Assembly: GCF_013752535.1 (NCBI RefSeq)
Contig: NZ_CP058348.1
Coordinates: 3,844,001 to 3,908,000, forward strand
Direction of reading: 5' to 3'
DNA length: 64,000 bases
Source: Bdellovibrio sp. KM01
GTDB taxonomy: Bacteria; Bdellovibrionota; Bdellovibrionia; Bdellovibrionales; Bdellovibrionaceae
Under the pieces are notes generated by a model. It was given only the letters and a program-made list of their open reading frames with translations. It did not search any database and was not told where the DNA came from. Shown here one piece after another: positions 45,188 to 54,448 of this stretch (positions are counted from its first letter, which is position 1; every line of letters begins with the position of its first letter). A program made the translations under genes and the position numbers.

Positions 45188-45748
45188 TTACGCTTTTTTA
45201 GAAGCTTTTTTAGCTGTTTTTTTCTTAGCGGTTGCTTTTTTTGCAGTCTTTTTAACTGCTTTTTTAGCAACTTTCTTTTTCGCTACAGTTTTTTTAGCAG
45301 CTTTTTTTACAACTTCTTCGCCTTTGTTTTTGTTAGCAGCGCGGTCTTTGCGAGCAGCAACACGAGCTTCAGCAGCTTCAGTGCGTTTCGCAGCAACGTC
45401 TACCACATTTGGCGTAGCATCTGTTTTTGTTGTTTTACCATCAAGAGAAATTGCTTTCACGAAAAGTTCAGTGAACTCTTGTTTGTGAGTTGCGAATTTT
45501 CTGTAACCTTGACGACGTTTCTTTTTGAAAACGATTTCTTTTCTAGTCTTAGCTTGCTTAGTAACTACAACAGTTACTTTTGCACCTTTAACAAGAGGTT
45601 GACCAACATGAGTGGACTCACCACCAACCATCAAGATTTCGTTGATATCAAACTCTGCACCTAGTTTTTGTTCTAGTTTATCAACTTGAACAACATCACC
45701 AGCTTGAACTTTATATTGCTTACCACCAGTACGAATAATCGCGTACAT
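45188..45748 (-). CDS. rplU: 50S ribosomal protein L21 with long Lys-rich C-terminal extension
   Basis: Residues 1-102 are a complete L21 (MYAIIRTGGKQYKVQAGDVV, KKKRRQGYRKFATHKQEFT, ending VKAISLDG). Residues 103-186 are extra: first a mixed, charged helical stretch, then about 45 residues of AKK/VKK repeats (KKAAKKTVAKKKVAKKAVKK and on) very like histone H1 tails. Normal L21 is about 103 residues. The extension is in frame and ends at a clean stop. It may bind rRNA or DNA. A TTGACA box lies upstream. Confidence 0.95.
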   Translation of the reverse strand: MYAIIRTGGKQYKVQAGDVVQVDKLEQKLGAEFDINEILMVGGESTHVGQPLVKGAKVTVVVTKQAKTRKEIVFKKKRRQGYRKFATHKQEFTELFVKAISLDGKTTKTDATPNVVDVAAKRTEAAEARVAARKDRAANKNKGEEVVKKAAKKTVAKKKVAKKAVKKTAKKATAKKKTAKKASKKA

Positions 45749-45781
45749 TAGAACCTCCAGCTACCCGAATTAAGCCAGTCG

Positions 45782-45811
45782 TAAATGCCACTTCGCACTA
45801 GGCTTTGTCAA
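45782..45811 (-). promoter_or_regulatory. Candidate promoter of rplU-rpmA
   Basis: On the minus strand, a perfect TTGACA (45811-45806), 18 bases, and a weak CATTTA -10 (45787-45782), about 33 bases before the rplU ATG. The -10 is poor. Confidence 0.4.
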
Positions 45812-45954
45812 CCTATTACATGCTAATTTTTTCAGCTTTTCAGGAAGAAGAAGAGATTATCGGTGCAGCCGACTCTTGGCAATAAAAAAGACAGCTTTTT
45901 TCAGAATCCAGCCGTTCCGCAATTAGTGCCTGTATTCAAACATTTACCTATATG

Positions 45955-47565
45955 TTAGGGTCTTAGAAGTTCACCCTTTAGCGCGTCGCTCAATCGAAGC
46001 TGCGGATTACTCACGACGGCCTCAATCAATTTTCGATGCGTCTGATAATTTGATTGCGCAGCAACACTTGAAGGATTCTGACTCGAAATAGCTCTGAGTT
46101 CCTGCTTTTCTCGCTTCAAAGCTTCGTAGATTGCCTCTGACTTAGAATTCCCGGTTTCTTTGCTGTAGCTCTTAATAAAATAGTCCGCCGCTTTGTCGTA
46201 TCTTTCGGCGTTCGCATTTATTTTTGCGCCCATCCAGTAGTCACGGTCTGACTTTGTAAGTTTTACATCATTCACCACAGCTTCGAAGGAATCCGCCGCT
46301 GATCGGAAGCTTTGTTTCGCTTCGTTGGTTTTACCGGAACTCAAAAGTTTCTCCGCTTGAAGGCGCATGGTGTTTGAATACGTGCGAGCCGCCGCACCAC
46401 TAGATAGAGAACCCGCAAGACCTTGACGCATTAATAGTTCACGCTCGGTATCGCTAAATCCTGCCGTCTTTAATATGTCAGCTTTATTTTTTAAATCCGT
46501 TGCTGAGTACGTTCCGTAACCTCTCCCTGTTTGAGCTGCCACTTCATGGGCATCGATAAGTGCTTTCTGCTCTGCTGATGTCAGAGTGCGGCCCAAGGAC
46601 TTTTCAGCGGCAGCGATGCGCTCAACATTAGAAAGCTTGGCTGCCTTTTCCAAATCCGCCGCGGTTGCCACCATACGCGCGCCCGAGGTGGCTTTCGAGG
46701 CGTCGACGGAAACGCCTGCGATCTTTGCGATGTTTCGCATTCTTGAGGCCTTCAAAGCCCATCCTGCAGGTCCTATGGCGACAGTGCCCACTTCAGCAAT
46801 GGCTTCGCAAACCATTGCTGCCGCTTGTTGCGAGCTGTAGCACTCCAGTCGAACACCGACTTCCTTCAGTTTTGCTTTCGCCGCATCCAAAAGACTTGTT
46901 TCTGTTCCTGGAAGACGTCTTTGCCCCCACTCGACCAACTCTTTTTCATCTGGGGTCAGGGTGGCTTTTTGTAAAAGCATCTTGCGGTTCAAATTAAGAC
47001 TGAGTTCGTCGGCCTTTTGGCCTTGTTGAAGCTTGATAGTCGCTTTTACTTTGGCACAATTTACTTTCGCCAGAACCGCATCAGAGGGTTTTGCAATTTT
47101 TAAAAGCTTGGGCACGTTTTGGTTGTATTGCTCAATCAGTTGCATTTTTCCATTCGGATCGGCGTCGCAAGTTTTATTCGCGGCGTTTTCCAGTTCGACG
47201 TCATCGACAAGCTTGCCAACACTCTTTGCACCATCAGCAACAGCAGTTCCCATACCGACAAAGGTGTCTTTCACAAAATTCCAGCCACCGATTGCGCAAC
47301 CGGAAGTGTAGCTCCAGGCACTGTACTCTTGGGCCAGAGAATTTCCGTCCGAACAGTTCGGGGCTTTATCCGCAGGGTTTTCCCCAGCATCTTTCATTTT
47401 GCCGTAAAGATCTGTGCATGCTTTTGATTTTACGATCTGCTCGCAGGAATTTTTTGAAAGGTCATTCAGGGCATCAAAAGCCGAATTAGAAACTGTACTG
47501 CAGACTTCACCCCAAGATAGGAGCGGAAGAAGCAAAAATGTCAGCAGCAGCACAAAGTGTTTCAT
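45955..47565 (-). CDS. Large exported protein of unknown function
   Basis: A 536-residue protein with signal peptide MKHFVLLLTFLLLPLLSWGE. The N-terminal 130 residues contain eight or so cysteines. A central segment at about 315-380 has the pattern LGRTLTSAEQKALIDAHE followed by a KADILKTAGFSDTERELLMRQGLAG stretch, which I have a sense of seeing as a recurrent module in exported proteins of this and a few other lineages but cannot name. The C-terminal part is helical, TPR-like (LLSSGKTNEAKQSFRSAADSF, NAERYDKAADYFIKSY). No enzyme motif found. Single gene. Confidence 0.7.
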   Translation of the reverse strand: MKHFVLLLTFLLLPLLSWGEVCSTVSNSAFDALNDLSKNSCEQIVKSKACTDLYGKMKDAGENPADKAPNCSDGNSLAQEYSAWSYTSGCAIGGWNFVKDTFVGMGTAVADGAKSVGKLVDDVELENAANKTCDADPNGKMQLIEQYNQNVPKLLKIAKPSDAVLAKVNCAKVKATIKLQQGQKADELSLNLNRKMLLQKATLTPDEKELVEWGQRRLPGTETSLLDAAKAKLKEVGVRLECYSSQQAAAMVCEAIAEVGTVAIGPAGWALKASRMRNIAKIAGVSVDASKATSGARMVATAADLEKAAKLSNVERIAAAEKSLGRTLTSAEQKALIDAHEVAAQTGRGYGTYSATDLKNKADILKTAGFSDTERELLMRQGLAGSLSSGAAARTYSNTMRLQAEKLLSSGKTNEAKQSFRSAADSFEAVVNDVKLTKSDRDYWMGAKINANAERYDKAADYFIKSYSKETGNSKSEAIYEALKREKQELRAISSQNPSSVAAQSNYQTHRKLIEAVVSNPQLRLSDALKGELLRP

Positions 47566-47611
47566 AGTACTCTCGTCGGATATTTAGAGAGTAAAATGAA
47601 TGGATTTTTAG

Positions 47612-47641
47612 AAAAACACCGACCTTGTTTCAGTCGGTGCG
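47612..47641 (-). terminator. Terminator of the RNase E/G gene
   Basis: Perfect seven-base-pair stem CACCGAC / GTCGGTG with a nine-base loop and TTTTTC on the minus strand, directly after the stop. Confidence 0.8.
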
Positions 47642-47649
47642 TTTCAAAA

Positions 47650-49209
47650 TTAGACGAAAAATATCTCGTATTGTTCTAAGTGGTAGTTAGGCTCGATTTT
47701 GAAAGCAACGGAGCGACCCAGTTTCTTTTCGATTCCCTCTAGACTCTCCCCTTCAACTTCGTAAATCCAATCGACAACTTCACTGTGGCAATGGATCACG
47801 ACATTGGTTTTCTTATTCGTTAACATGTCTGCATCACGCTCAAGTTCACGGAAGATCTCATTCGCCACCGTAGATTTGCGTTTGATATAGCCTTTTCCGT
47901 CGCAGTAAGAGCATGGCTCACACAAAGTTTTGATCAAGCTTGGACGGATGCGCTTACGAGTCATCTCAACCAATCCCAACTGGGACATGGAAACAATGTT
48001 CGTGCGTGCGCGGTCTTTGCTAAGCTCTTCGGCCAAGGCTTCCATTACTTTTTCGCGGTGAGATTCTTTTTCCATATCGATGAAATCGATGATGATAATC
48101 CCGCCGCAGTTACGAATACGCAGGTGATGGGCTGTTTCGCGGACCGCCTCTAAGTTTGTTTTTAAAATTGTGTCCTCGAGGTCTTTTTTTCCTACGAATT
48201 TACCGGTGTTCACGTCGATCACAACCAAAGCTTCCGCTTCGTCAATCACGATGTATCCCCCGGATTTCAGCCAGATTTTTCTTTCCATCGAACGAGAAAT
48301 TTCGATGTCGATATCGTACAAATCGAAAAGAGGTTTTCTTTCTTCATATAACACGATGTTTTGTTTGTACTTAGGCATGAATTGCGAAACAAACTTCACA
48401 ACTTTTTTCTGAACTTCGACGTCGTCAACCCAAACGCTCGTTACATCTTCACTCATCAAATCGCGAAGAGCGCGAAGCTCAACATCAAGTTCCGTATGAA
48501 GGGCGCCGGGGGTTTTCTTTTTCTCGTAGTGCTTGAAGATTTCTTTGCTCATACGATCAAGATATTCGATGTCGGCTTTCAACATTTCTTCGGAAGCACC
48601 GTCACCGGCCGTTCGCACGATGACTCCCCCGGATGGATTGATTTTTTGAACCAATTGGCGAAGTCTGTCGCGCTCTGCTTCGTCTTCGATACGACGAGAA
48701 ATTCCCAAGTGTCTTACCGTTGGCAAGAACACCACGAAACGACCTGGAAGGGATAAGTGCGTTGTTAAGCGTGCACCCTTAGTTCCAAGCGGATCTTTCG
48801 CCACTTGTACCAAAATACTTTGGCCCTCTTTCAATAAATCCTGAATCGGTGTTTTAACTTGATGAGAGTGGGGCTTGTCGTCGTCACCCTCATCCAAAGG
48901 TTCTTCGCGGTCTACGCTGGAAAGAAAATTGTCGTCGACGTCTTCGCGGATGTCGCCAACGTATAAAAAAGCCGCTTTCTCTAGACCAATGTCCACGAAG
49001 GCTGCCTGCATTCCCGGAAGTACACGGATCACCGTCCCGCGGTGAATAGACCCGACCAATGTCGGTGAAGTTTTTCGTTCAATTTTCAAATCAGTAAGAA
49101 TACCGCCTTCAACATAGGCGACGCGTGTTTCTTGAGGTCTAACGTTGATGAGAATTTCTGCGGACACGGGCTCCTCCTGGGTCGTCTCTGTTGATCTTTG
49201 GGAGATCAA
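47650..49209 (-). CDS. rng: Ribonuclease E/G family endonuclease
   Basis: A 519-residue single-strand-specific endoribonuclease for rRNA maturation and mRNA decay. It has the S1 domain (GTVIRVLPGMQAAFVDIGLEKAAFL) with an acidic insertion of about 30 residues (EDVDDNF to DEGDDDKPHSH), the DNase I-like part with catalytic Asp residues in VVIDVNTGKFVG and IIIDFIDM, and the zinc-link CEPCSYCDGKG. It lacks the long RNase E C-terminal scaffold, so RNase G is the better name; the length suits it too. Confidence 0.92.
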   Translation of the reverse strand: MISQRSTETTQEEPVSAEILINVRPQETRVAYVEGGILTDLKIERKTSPTLVGSIHRGTVIRVLPGMQAAFVDIGLEKAAFLYVGDIREDVDDNFLSSVDREEPLDEGDDDKPHSHQVKTPIQDLLKEGQSILVQVAKDPLGTKGARLTTHLSLPGRFVVFLPTVRHLGISRRIEDEAERDRLRQLVQKINPSGGVIVRTAGDGASEEMLKADIEYLDRMSKEIFKHYEKKKTPGALHTELDVELRALRDLMSEDVTSVWVDDVEVQKKVVKFVSQFMPKYKQNIVLYEERKPLFDLYDIDIEISRSMERKIWLKSGGYIVIDEAEALVVIDVNTGKFVGKKDLEDTILKTNLEAVRETAHHLRIRNCGGIIIIDFIDMEKESHREKVMEALAEELSKDRARTNIVSMSQLGLVEMTRKRIRPSLIKTLCEPCSYCDGKGYIKRKSTVANEIFRELERDADMLTNKKTNVVIHCHSEVVDWIYEVEGESLEGIEKKLGRSVAFKIEPNYHLEQYEIFFV

Positions 49210-49315
49210 TCTCTCTTCAATAGTCCAGAAACAATCGTGAGAGCAATTAATATTTAAACATTAGAGCATAACTTACCGAAAAGATCACTGAATTAGACCA
49301 TTTAGGGAGAATAGA

Positions 49316-50401
49316 ATGGCAACGATTGATGAACTGTTTAAACTCATGGTTGAGCAAGGCGCCTCCGACTTGCACATTACAAGTGGTGCCGCACCTTATT
49401 TGCGTCTGCATGGGAACATGGTTCCGTTGAACTATCGTGAGCTTTCAAATCAGGATGTTCAGGGACTAATCTTCGAAATTCTTTCTGAAAAGCAAAAGAA
49501 AGCCTTTGTTGAAAAGTGGGAGCTGGATTTTGCCTATACTCTGCCGGGAATTGGACGCTTCCGTTGCAATGTATTTATGCAGCGTAAAGGCCTTGGCGCC
49601 GTCATGCGTATCATTCCTGAGAAAATTAAAACGGCGCAAGAGCTGGGAGTTCCTCCTGCAGTTCTAGATATGATTGATTGTGATCGTGGTTTGATTCTGG
49701 TTACGGGTCCGACGGGTTCCGGTAAGTCCACGACTTTGGCGGCGATGATCCATCAAATCAATTTAACTCGTGAAGCTCATATCATCACGGTTGAAGATCC
49801 GATCGAGTTCGTGCATCCAAATATTAAATCATTGGTGAATCAGCGTGAAGTTGGTAGCCATACAAAAACTTTCGCTAACGCCCTGAAAGCCGCTCTCCGT
49901 GAAGACCCGGATATCCTGCTGGTGGGTGAGTTGCGTGACTTGGAAACGATCGGCCTTGCGTTGACTGCCGCCGAAACAGGTCACATCGTGTTTGGTACAC
50001 TACATACCAACAGTGCTGCGAAAACTATTGACCGTATCATCGACGTTTTCCCTGCAGGACAACAAGCTCAGATCAGAACGATGCTTGCAGAATCTTTGCG
50101 TGGGGTTGTGGCACAAACACTTTTCTCTCGCGCAGACGGTCAAGGCCGTGTGGCAGCCTACGAGATCATGCGTAATACAAAGGCGATTTCGAATTTGATT
50201 CGCGAGGGTAAGATCCATCAGGTGGCGTCTGCGATGCAAACGGGTTCAAGCCAAGGTATGATTCTGTTCGAAAAATATATCGAGGATCTGGTTCGCAAAG
50301 GAAAAGTTTCTGCTGCTGATGCTAAGACATTCTTGGGTCAGTCCAGTGGTGGCGATACGGCGATCCAAGCCGCGGGTGGAACAAAAGCCAAAACCGGCTA
50401 G
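49316..50401 (+). CDS. pilT: Type IV pilus retraction ATPase PilT
   Basis: PilT disassembles type IV pili and powers twitching. The 361-residue protein has the Walker A GPTGSGKST (131-139), Asp box, Walker B with LLVGELRDLETI, the His box GTLHTNSAAKTIDRIID, and the PilT motif AISNLIREGKIHQ. The ending SGGDTAIQAAGGTKAKTG is an extended tail. Single gene, with a terminator after it; no pilU or pilB adjacent. Bdellovibrios are known to carry more than one pilT. Confidence 0.94.
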   Translation: MATIDELFKLMVEQGASDLHITSGAAPYLRLHGNMVPLNYRELSNQDVQGLIFEILSEKQKKAFVEKWELDFAYTLPGIGRFRCNVFMQRKGLGAVMRIIPEKIKTAQELGVPPAVLDMIDCDRGLILVTGPTGSGKSTTLAAMIHQINLTREAHIITVEDPIEFVHPNIKSLVNQREVGSHTKTFANALKAALREDPDILLVGELRDLETIGLALTAAETGHIVFGTLHTNSAAKTIDRIIDVFPAGQQAQIRTMLAESLRGVVAQTLFSRADGQGRVAAYEIMRNTKAISNLIREGKIHQVASAMQTGSSQGMILFEKYIEDLVRKGKVSAADAKTFLGQSSGGDTAIQAAGGTKAKTG

Positions 50402-50430
50402 AAAACTCAGCTCACTTTTAACGATCAACA

Positions 50431-50466
50431 CAAAGAGCCCTTGGCAAAACCAAGGGCTCTTCTCTT
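50431..50466 (+). terminator. Terminator of pilT
   Basis: Stem AAGAGCCCTTGG / CCAAGGGCTCTT with a CAAAA loop, followed by CTCTTTT, a T-rich but interrupted tail. Confidence 0.85.
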
Positions 50467-50536
50467 TTCAAAGTCGCCATTGCCCTAAACTTTATTCTGC
50501 GGTACCTTTTTCTTTTGAATCTGAATGAGGTGCCTC

Positions 50537-51199
50537 TTGCAGCTAAATAAGTATATCGACCACACTCTCCTAAAACCCGAAGCGCAGTCCGCGCAAATCG
50601 AAAAACTCTGCAAGGAAGCGCGTGAACATGGTTTCTTCAGTGTTTGCGTAAACACTTCTTACGTAAAACAGTGCACAGAATTGTTACGTGGTTCTGATGT
50701 GAAGGTTTGCTGCGTCGTGGGCTTCCCTTTGGGAGCTATGGATTCAGTTAGCAAAGCTTTTGAAACTCGTACTGCTATCGCAAACGGTGCTGGCGAAATC
50801 GACATGGTTGTACATATCGGTGCTTTAAAAGATCGTCGCTTGGATTATGTTCGCGACGACATCAAAGCTGTTGTTCAGGCGGCACCTGGTATAAAAGTTA
50901 AAGTGATCATCGAAACTTCCTTAATCAACGACGAAGAAAAAGTCCTGGCGTGCAAAGCCGCTATGGAGGCGGGAGCTGCGTTTGTTAAAACCAGTACTGG
51001 ATTCGCTGGTGGTGGAGCAACGGTGGAAGATGTAAAACTTATGAAATCTGTCGTTGGTGACAAACTGGAAGTGAAAGCTTCTGGCGGCGTTAAGAATGCA
51101 GAGCAAGCGGTGGCCCTTATTCAAGCGGGCGCGACTCGTTTGGGCACAAGTTCTGGTGTCGCTTTGGTTCAAGGTCAACAATCTCAAGGAGGCTACTAA
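50537..51199 (+). CDS. deoC: Deoxyribose-phosphate aldolase
   Basis: DeoC cleaves 2-deoxyribose-5-phosphate to glyceraldehyde-3-phosphate and acetaldehyde. The 220-residue form has [18 protein letters not shown], the first Lys region in [10 protein letters not shown] and the Schiff-base lysine in [10 protein letters not shown], then [11 protein letters not shown] start at the TTG at 50537 with GAGGTG upstream; an ATG at 50525 in the same frame adds four residues and lacks a site. It heads a nucleoside-salvage operon, fitting use of prey DNA. Confidence 0.93.
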   Translation: MQLNKYIDHTLLKPEAQSAQIEKLCKEAREHGFFSVCVNTSYVKQCTELLRGSDVKVCCVVGFPLGAMDSVSKAFETRTAIANGAGEIDMVVHIGALKDRRLDYVRDDIKAVVQAAPGIKVKVIIETSLINDEEKVLACKAAMEAGAAFVKTSTGFAGGGATVEDVKLMKSVVGDKLEVKASGGVKNAEQAVALIQAGATRLGTSSGVALVQGQQSQGGY

Positions 51200-52518
51200 T
51201 GTCTTTCCTTCCTGCTGAAATTATTAAAAAGAAACGCAATGGAGGCGAACTATCTAACGACGAGATCCAAGAATTTATTCTGGGTTATGCTCGTGGTTCC
51301 ATTCCTGATTATCAAATGTCTGCTCTTTTAATGGCGATCTTTTTTAAAGGCATGACCAAAGAAGAAACTTTAGGTTTAACCAAAGCGATGCTTCACTCTG
51401 GTGAAGTTGTCGACTTCTCTTCCGTTAAAGGCTTTAAAGTAGACAAACATTCCACTGGCGGCGTGGGAGACAAGACCAGCTTGATTTTGGGGCCGATCGT
51501 GGCTGCGGCTGGCGCCCCCGTTCCGATGATTTCCGGTCGTGGCTTGGGTCACACGGGTGGAACTTTAGATAAGCTTGAAGCCATTCCTGGTTTCAACACG
51601 CAAAAACCTTTGCCTGAATTTATCGAGCTGGTTCGCAAGAATAATATTTGTTTCATTGGTCAAACCAAAGAGATCTGCCCTGCTGATAAGAAAATCTATG
51701 CTTTGCGCGATGTGACTGCAACGGTTGAAAGTCTGCCGTTGATTTGCGCCTCCATCATGTCCAAAAAATTGGCTGAAGGCATCGATGGCTTGGTACTTGA
51801 CGTAAAATACGGCTCTGGCGCCTTTATGAAAACACCTGTTCTTGCAGAAGAACTTGCAACGAACTTGATGAACATTGCAAAAGGTTACGGCAAAAAAGTT
51901 ACTTCGCTTTTGACTAATATGGATCAACCCTTGGGTCGCTATGCCGGCAACTCTTTAGAAGTTGATGAGTGTGTTGCGATCATGAAAAATGAAAAATTCA
52001 TCGGTCCACATGGGTATGATCTTTACGAAGATACGCGCGAGTTAAGTCTGCGTCTTTCTGCTCACATGCTGCTTCTTGCGGGAATTGGTAAAACGGAAGA
52101 TGAGTCTTACCAAATCGCCGTTGAGACTTTAACTTCTGGAAAAGCACTCGCAAAATTTGAGGAGCTTTGTAAAATTCATGGTGGCGATCTTCGCAATGTT
52201 CCAAAACCTAAATTCAATTTGAAAGTTGCTGCTGAAAAATCCGGATTCGTTCAAAGCTTCCATACGGAGAGCATTGGTGTTGCCGGAATTTTAATCAAAG
52301 CTGGTCGCGCGCAAACAACTGATATTATTGCGCCTACAGCCGGGATAGAATTTCACGCTAAAGTTGGTGATGAAGTGAAGGCTGGTGACACTTTGTTCAC
52401 TCTGCATGGTGACGATGAAGGTCTGTTGATGTCTGCAGTTCCGATGCTAAAATCTGCGATTACTATTTCCTTGCAAAAGGTACCAAAGCCTAGTTTGATA
52501 CTGAAAGTTTTGAGCTAA
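51199..52518 (+). CDS. deoA: Pyrimidine-nucleoside (thymidine) phosphorylase
   Basis: The 439-residue enzyme releases thymine or uracil from pyrimidine (deoxy)nucleosides as sugar-1-phosphate. The signature DKHSTGGVGDKTS and the SGRGLGHTGGTLDKLE loop are complete; the C-terminal domain (GIEFHAKVGDEVKAGDTLFTLHG) is the lipoyl-like barrel. Its start overlaps the deoC stop by one base (TAATG), so translation is coupled. Confidence 0.95.
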   Translation: MSFLPAEIIKKKRNGGELSNDEIQEFILGYARGSIPDYQMSALLMAIFFKGMTKEETLGLTKAMLHSGEVVDFSSVKGFKVDKHSTGGVGDKTSLILGPIVAAAGAPVPMISGRGLGHTGGTLDKLEAIPGFNTQKPLPEFIELVRKNNICFIGQTKEICPADKKIYALRDVTATVESLPLICASIMSKKLAEGIDGLVLDVKYGSGAFMKTPVLAEELATNLMNIAKGYGKKVTSLLTNMDQPLGRYAGNSLEVDECVAIMKNEKFIGPHGYDLYEDTRELSLRLSAHMLLLAGIGKTEDESYQIAVETLTSGKALAKFEELCKIHGGDLRNVPKPKFNLKVAAEKSGFVQSFHTESIGVAGILIKAGRAQTTDIIAPTAGIEFHAKVGDEVKAGDTLFTLHGDDEGLLMSAVPMLKSAITISLQKVPKPSLILKVLS

Positions 52519-52543
52519 AACTCAAGGACAATAGGAGAACAAC

Positions 52544-53359
52544 TTGGTACTCAATAAACTTCAAGAATCGATCAGCTTCATCCGTACAAAAACTTCGGCG
52601 AAACCGAAGATCGGTGTCGTTCTCGGCTCGGGTTTGGGTGCCTTTGTAAAAGATGTCGAAGTCGAAACTACGATTCCGTACAAAGATATTCCGCATTTCT
52701 CCCCTCCTACAGTAGAAGGCCATTCTGGAAATTTGATTTTCGGTAAAGTGAACGGTCAATCCATCGCTATTCTTCAAGGTCGCAATCACTTCTATGAAGG
52801 TCACAGCATGGAAAGTGTCGTGTTTCCGACAAGAACTCTGGCAATGTTAGGAATTGAGACTTTGATTCTAACCAACTCTGCTGGTGGTTTTGGTGAAAGC
52901 ATGCAAGCTGGTGATTTCATGATCATCGAAGACCACATCAACTTGATGGGCACAAATCCTTTGATGGGACCGAACATCAAGGAGCTTGGACCTCGCTTCC
53001 CTGACATGACTGAAGCTTACGACAAGCGCTTGATCACAATCATGGAGCAAGTCCTACAAAAACAGGGAACTCGCTATCATAAAGGTATCTACTGTGGCGT
53101 AAGCGGTCCTACTTATGAAACTCCTGCTGAAGTTCGTTACTTGAAAATGATTGGCGGTAAAGCTGTCGGCATGAGCACAGTGCCCGAAACAATCGCAGCA
53201 AATCACTTGGGCCTTCGCGTGTCCGCTCTTAGCTGCATCACGAATCTGGCTGCAGGCATTTCTTCACAAAAACTTTCTCATGACGAAGTCACTGAGACGG
53301 CAAAGCGAGTGGAAATCCAGTTTACTTCGTTCCTCAAAGAATTCATCACAAATATCTAG
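52544..53359 (+). CDS. punA: Purine nucleoside phosphorylase
   Basis: PNP of the trimeric class: 271 residues with VLGSGLG, the phosphate-binding GHSGNLIFGKV, ILQGRNHFYEGH, and TLILTNSAGGF; the GPTYETPAEVRYLKMIGGKAVGMSTVPE segment carries the purine-site Glu. Start TTG, ATAGGAGA seven bases upstream. With deoC and deoA it completes breakdown of deoxyribonucleosides. An 18-base palindrome and a terminator follow. Confidence 0.94.
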   Translation: MVLNKLQESISFIRTKTSAKPKIGVVLGSGLGAFVKDVEVETTIPYKDIPHFSPPTVEGHSGNLIFGKVNGQSIAILQGRNHFYEGHSMESVVFPTRTLAMLGIETLILTNSAGGFGESMQAGDFMIIEDHINLMGTNPLMGPNIKELGPRFPDMTEAYDKRLITIMEQVLQKQGTRYHKGIYCGVSGPTYETPAEVRYLKMIGGKAVGMSTVPETIAANHLGLRVSALSCITNLAAGISSQKLSHDEVTETAKRVEIQFTSFLKEFITNI

Positions 53360-53365
53360 ACTAGA

Positions 53366-53383
53366 GGCTGTTTATAAACAGCC
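53366..53383. promoter_or_regulatory. 18-base perfect palindrome
   Basis: GGCTGTTTATAAACAGCC seven bases after the punA stop. It has no T run and precedes the real terminator by 20 bases. It may be an operator or an RNA 3' end-protecting hairpin. Confidence 0.5.
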
Positions 53384-53403
53384 AAAGGTGTGACTCCACC
53401 CCC

Positions 53404-53442
53404 TGTTTGTTCTGATTTCTCCTCGGGGAACAAACAATTTTT
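53404..53442 (+). terminator. Terminator of deoC-deoA-punA
   Basis: Perfect nine-base-pair stem TGTTTGTTC / GAACAAACA with a 15-base loop, followed by ATTTTTAG. Weak but plausible. Confidence 0.6.
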
Positions 53443-53498
53443 AGTCAATTCGAATATACAAGCTCAAGTTTGCAAATTTGTCTGCCGAACGAATAATC

Positions 53499-54293
53499 AT
53501 GAAAAAGTTTATTCTGTTTTCAATTATTCTTAGTGCACTTACCTCGACGATCATTTCTTGCGGCTCTCCGCCGAAGAAAGAAACGGATTCCTCTTCGACG
53601 ACGCCGACTGTGAAAGATGTTAATTTCGATCAGACGCCAAAAAATACAACTCTTTATGTTGGCGTCCAAACGAGATGGGAAGGTGGTACCGAACTTGTCG
53701 CCCAAGGCAATTGCACAGCTCTGACTACTGATACTCCGGAAGCCGGCGCCAAGGACTGCAATATCTTAATTCCTGAAGGCCAGCTCTATTACAGCGACGT
53801 GATAATTACGCTGGGGTCTAAAACCGCAGACTTTTGTTCAATTGTATCTTTCACTGCATATTCGTATAGAAGGTCAAAAGTCGATGATTACGTTCCTCCA
53901 GGCAGTACCGAGAAAATAAAATGCGCATCCGATGCGGATGCCAAAGCCAACATTGGCTGCTGGGGCGGCGCAGGCCCTCTTATTTATTCCGATTTCCCGA
54001 AAACCGTAGGTCAATACTTTATTATGGCTACAGGATTAAGCACCAGCATCACAATTCCTGCAGCGAATACCAAACGCTATGGAAGCAACAGGGCCACAAC
54101 TAATACGTTGGTAGATCGAACAGTTGATAATGACGACTATGTGGCTGATACGATGAGCGACTACTATATCACTTGCAGGGATATCTGGGCCCAGCCCATC
54201 TATCAGTTCAAATTAACGATAAAAGATGAAGATACACAAGGAACCGAAAACATGCCGGCTCGAAATCAAATTGAGGACTGGCAAGGGTTCTAG
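53499..54293 (+). CDS. Lipoprotein of unknown function
   Basis: A 264-residue protein with signal and lipobox IISC (MKKFILFSIILSALTSTIISC), a Thr/Ser linker, and a beta-rich domain with eight cysteines. I start at the ATG at 53499; a frame from 53478 adds seven residues. It is not recognised. It is followed by a terminator, then by another lipoprotein gene (subtilase). Confidence 0.7.
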   Translation: MKKFILFSIILSALTSTIISCGSPPKKETDSSSTTPTVKDVNFDQTPKNTTLYVGVQTRWEGGTELVAQGNCTALTTDTPEAGAKDCNILIPEGQLYYSDVIITLGSKTADFCSIVSFTAYSYRRSKVDDYVPPGSTEKIKCASDADAKANIGCWGGAGPLIYSDFPKTVGQYFIMATGLSTSITIPAANTKRYGSNRATTNTLVDRTVDNDDYVADTMSDYYITCRDIWAQPIYQFKLTIKDEDTQGTENMPARNQIEDWQGF

Positions 54294-54330
54294 GAAAAAG
54301 ACCAAGGTCGAGGGATCTTGGTCTTTTTGT
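54294..54330 (+). terminator. Terminator after the lipoprotein gene
   Basis: Stem AAAAAGACCAAG / CTTGGTCTTTTT with a ten-base loop and T-rich tail. Confidence 0.9.
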
Positions 54331-54448
54331 TTATGGGCTTAAGGATAAACTAGCCTCATATTGGGACGATTTTTTCCGATCTATTAACCTGTGTGGGTTA
54401 GCATGAAGTCTCATAAATGGGACCTTCGGGCCCGCACAGGGAGTGAAC

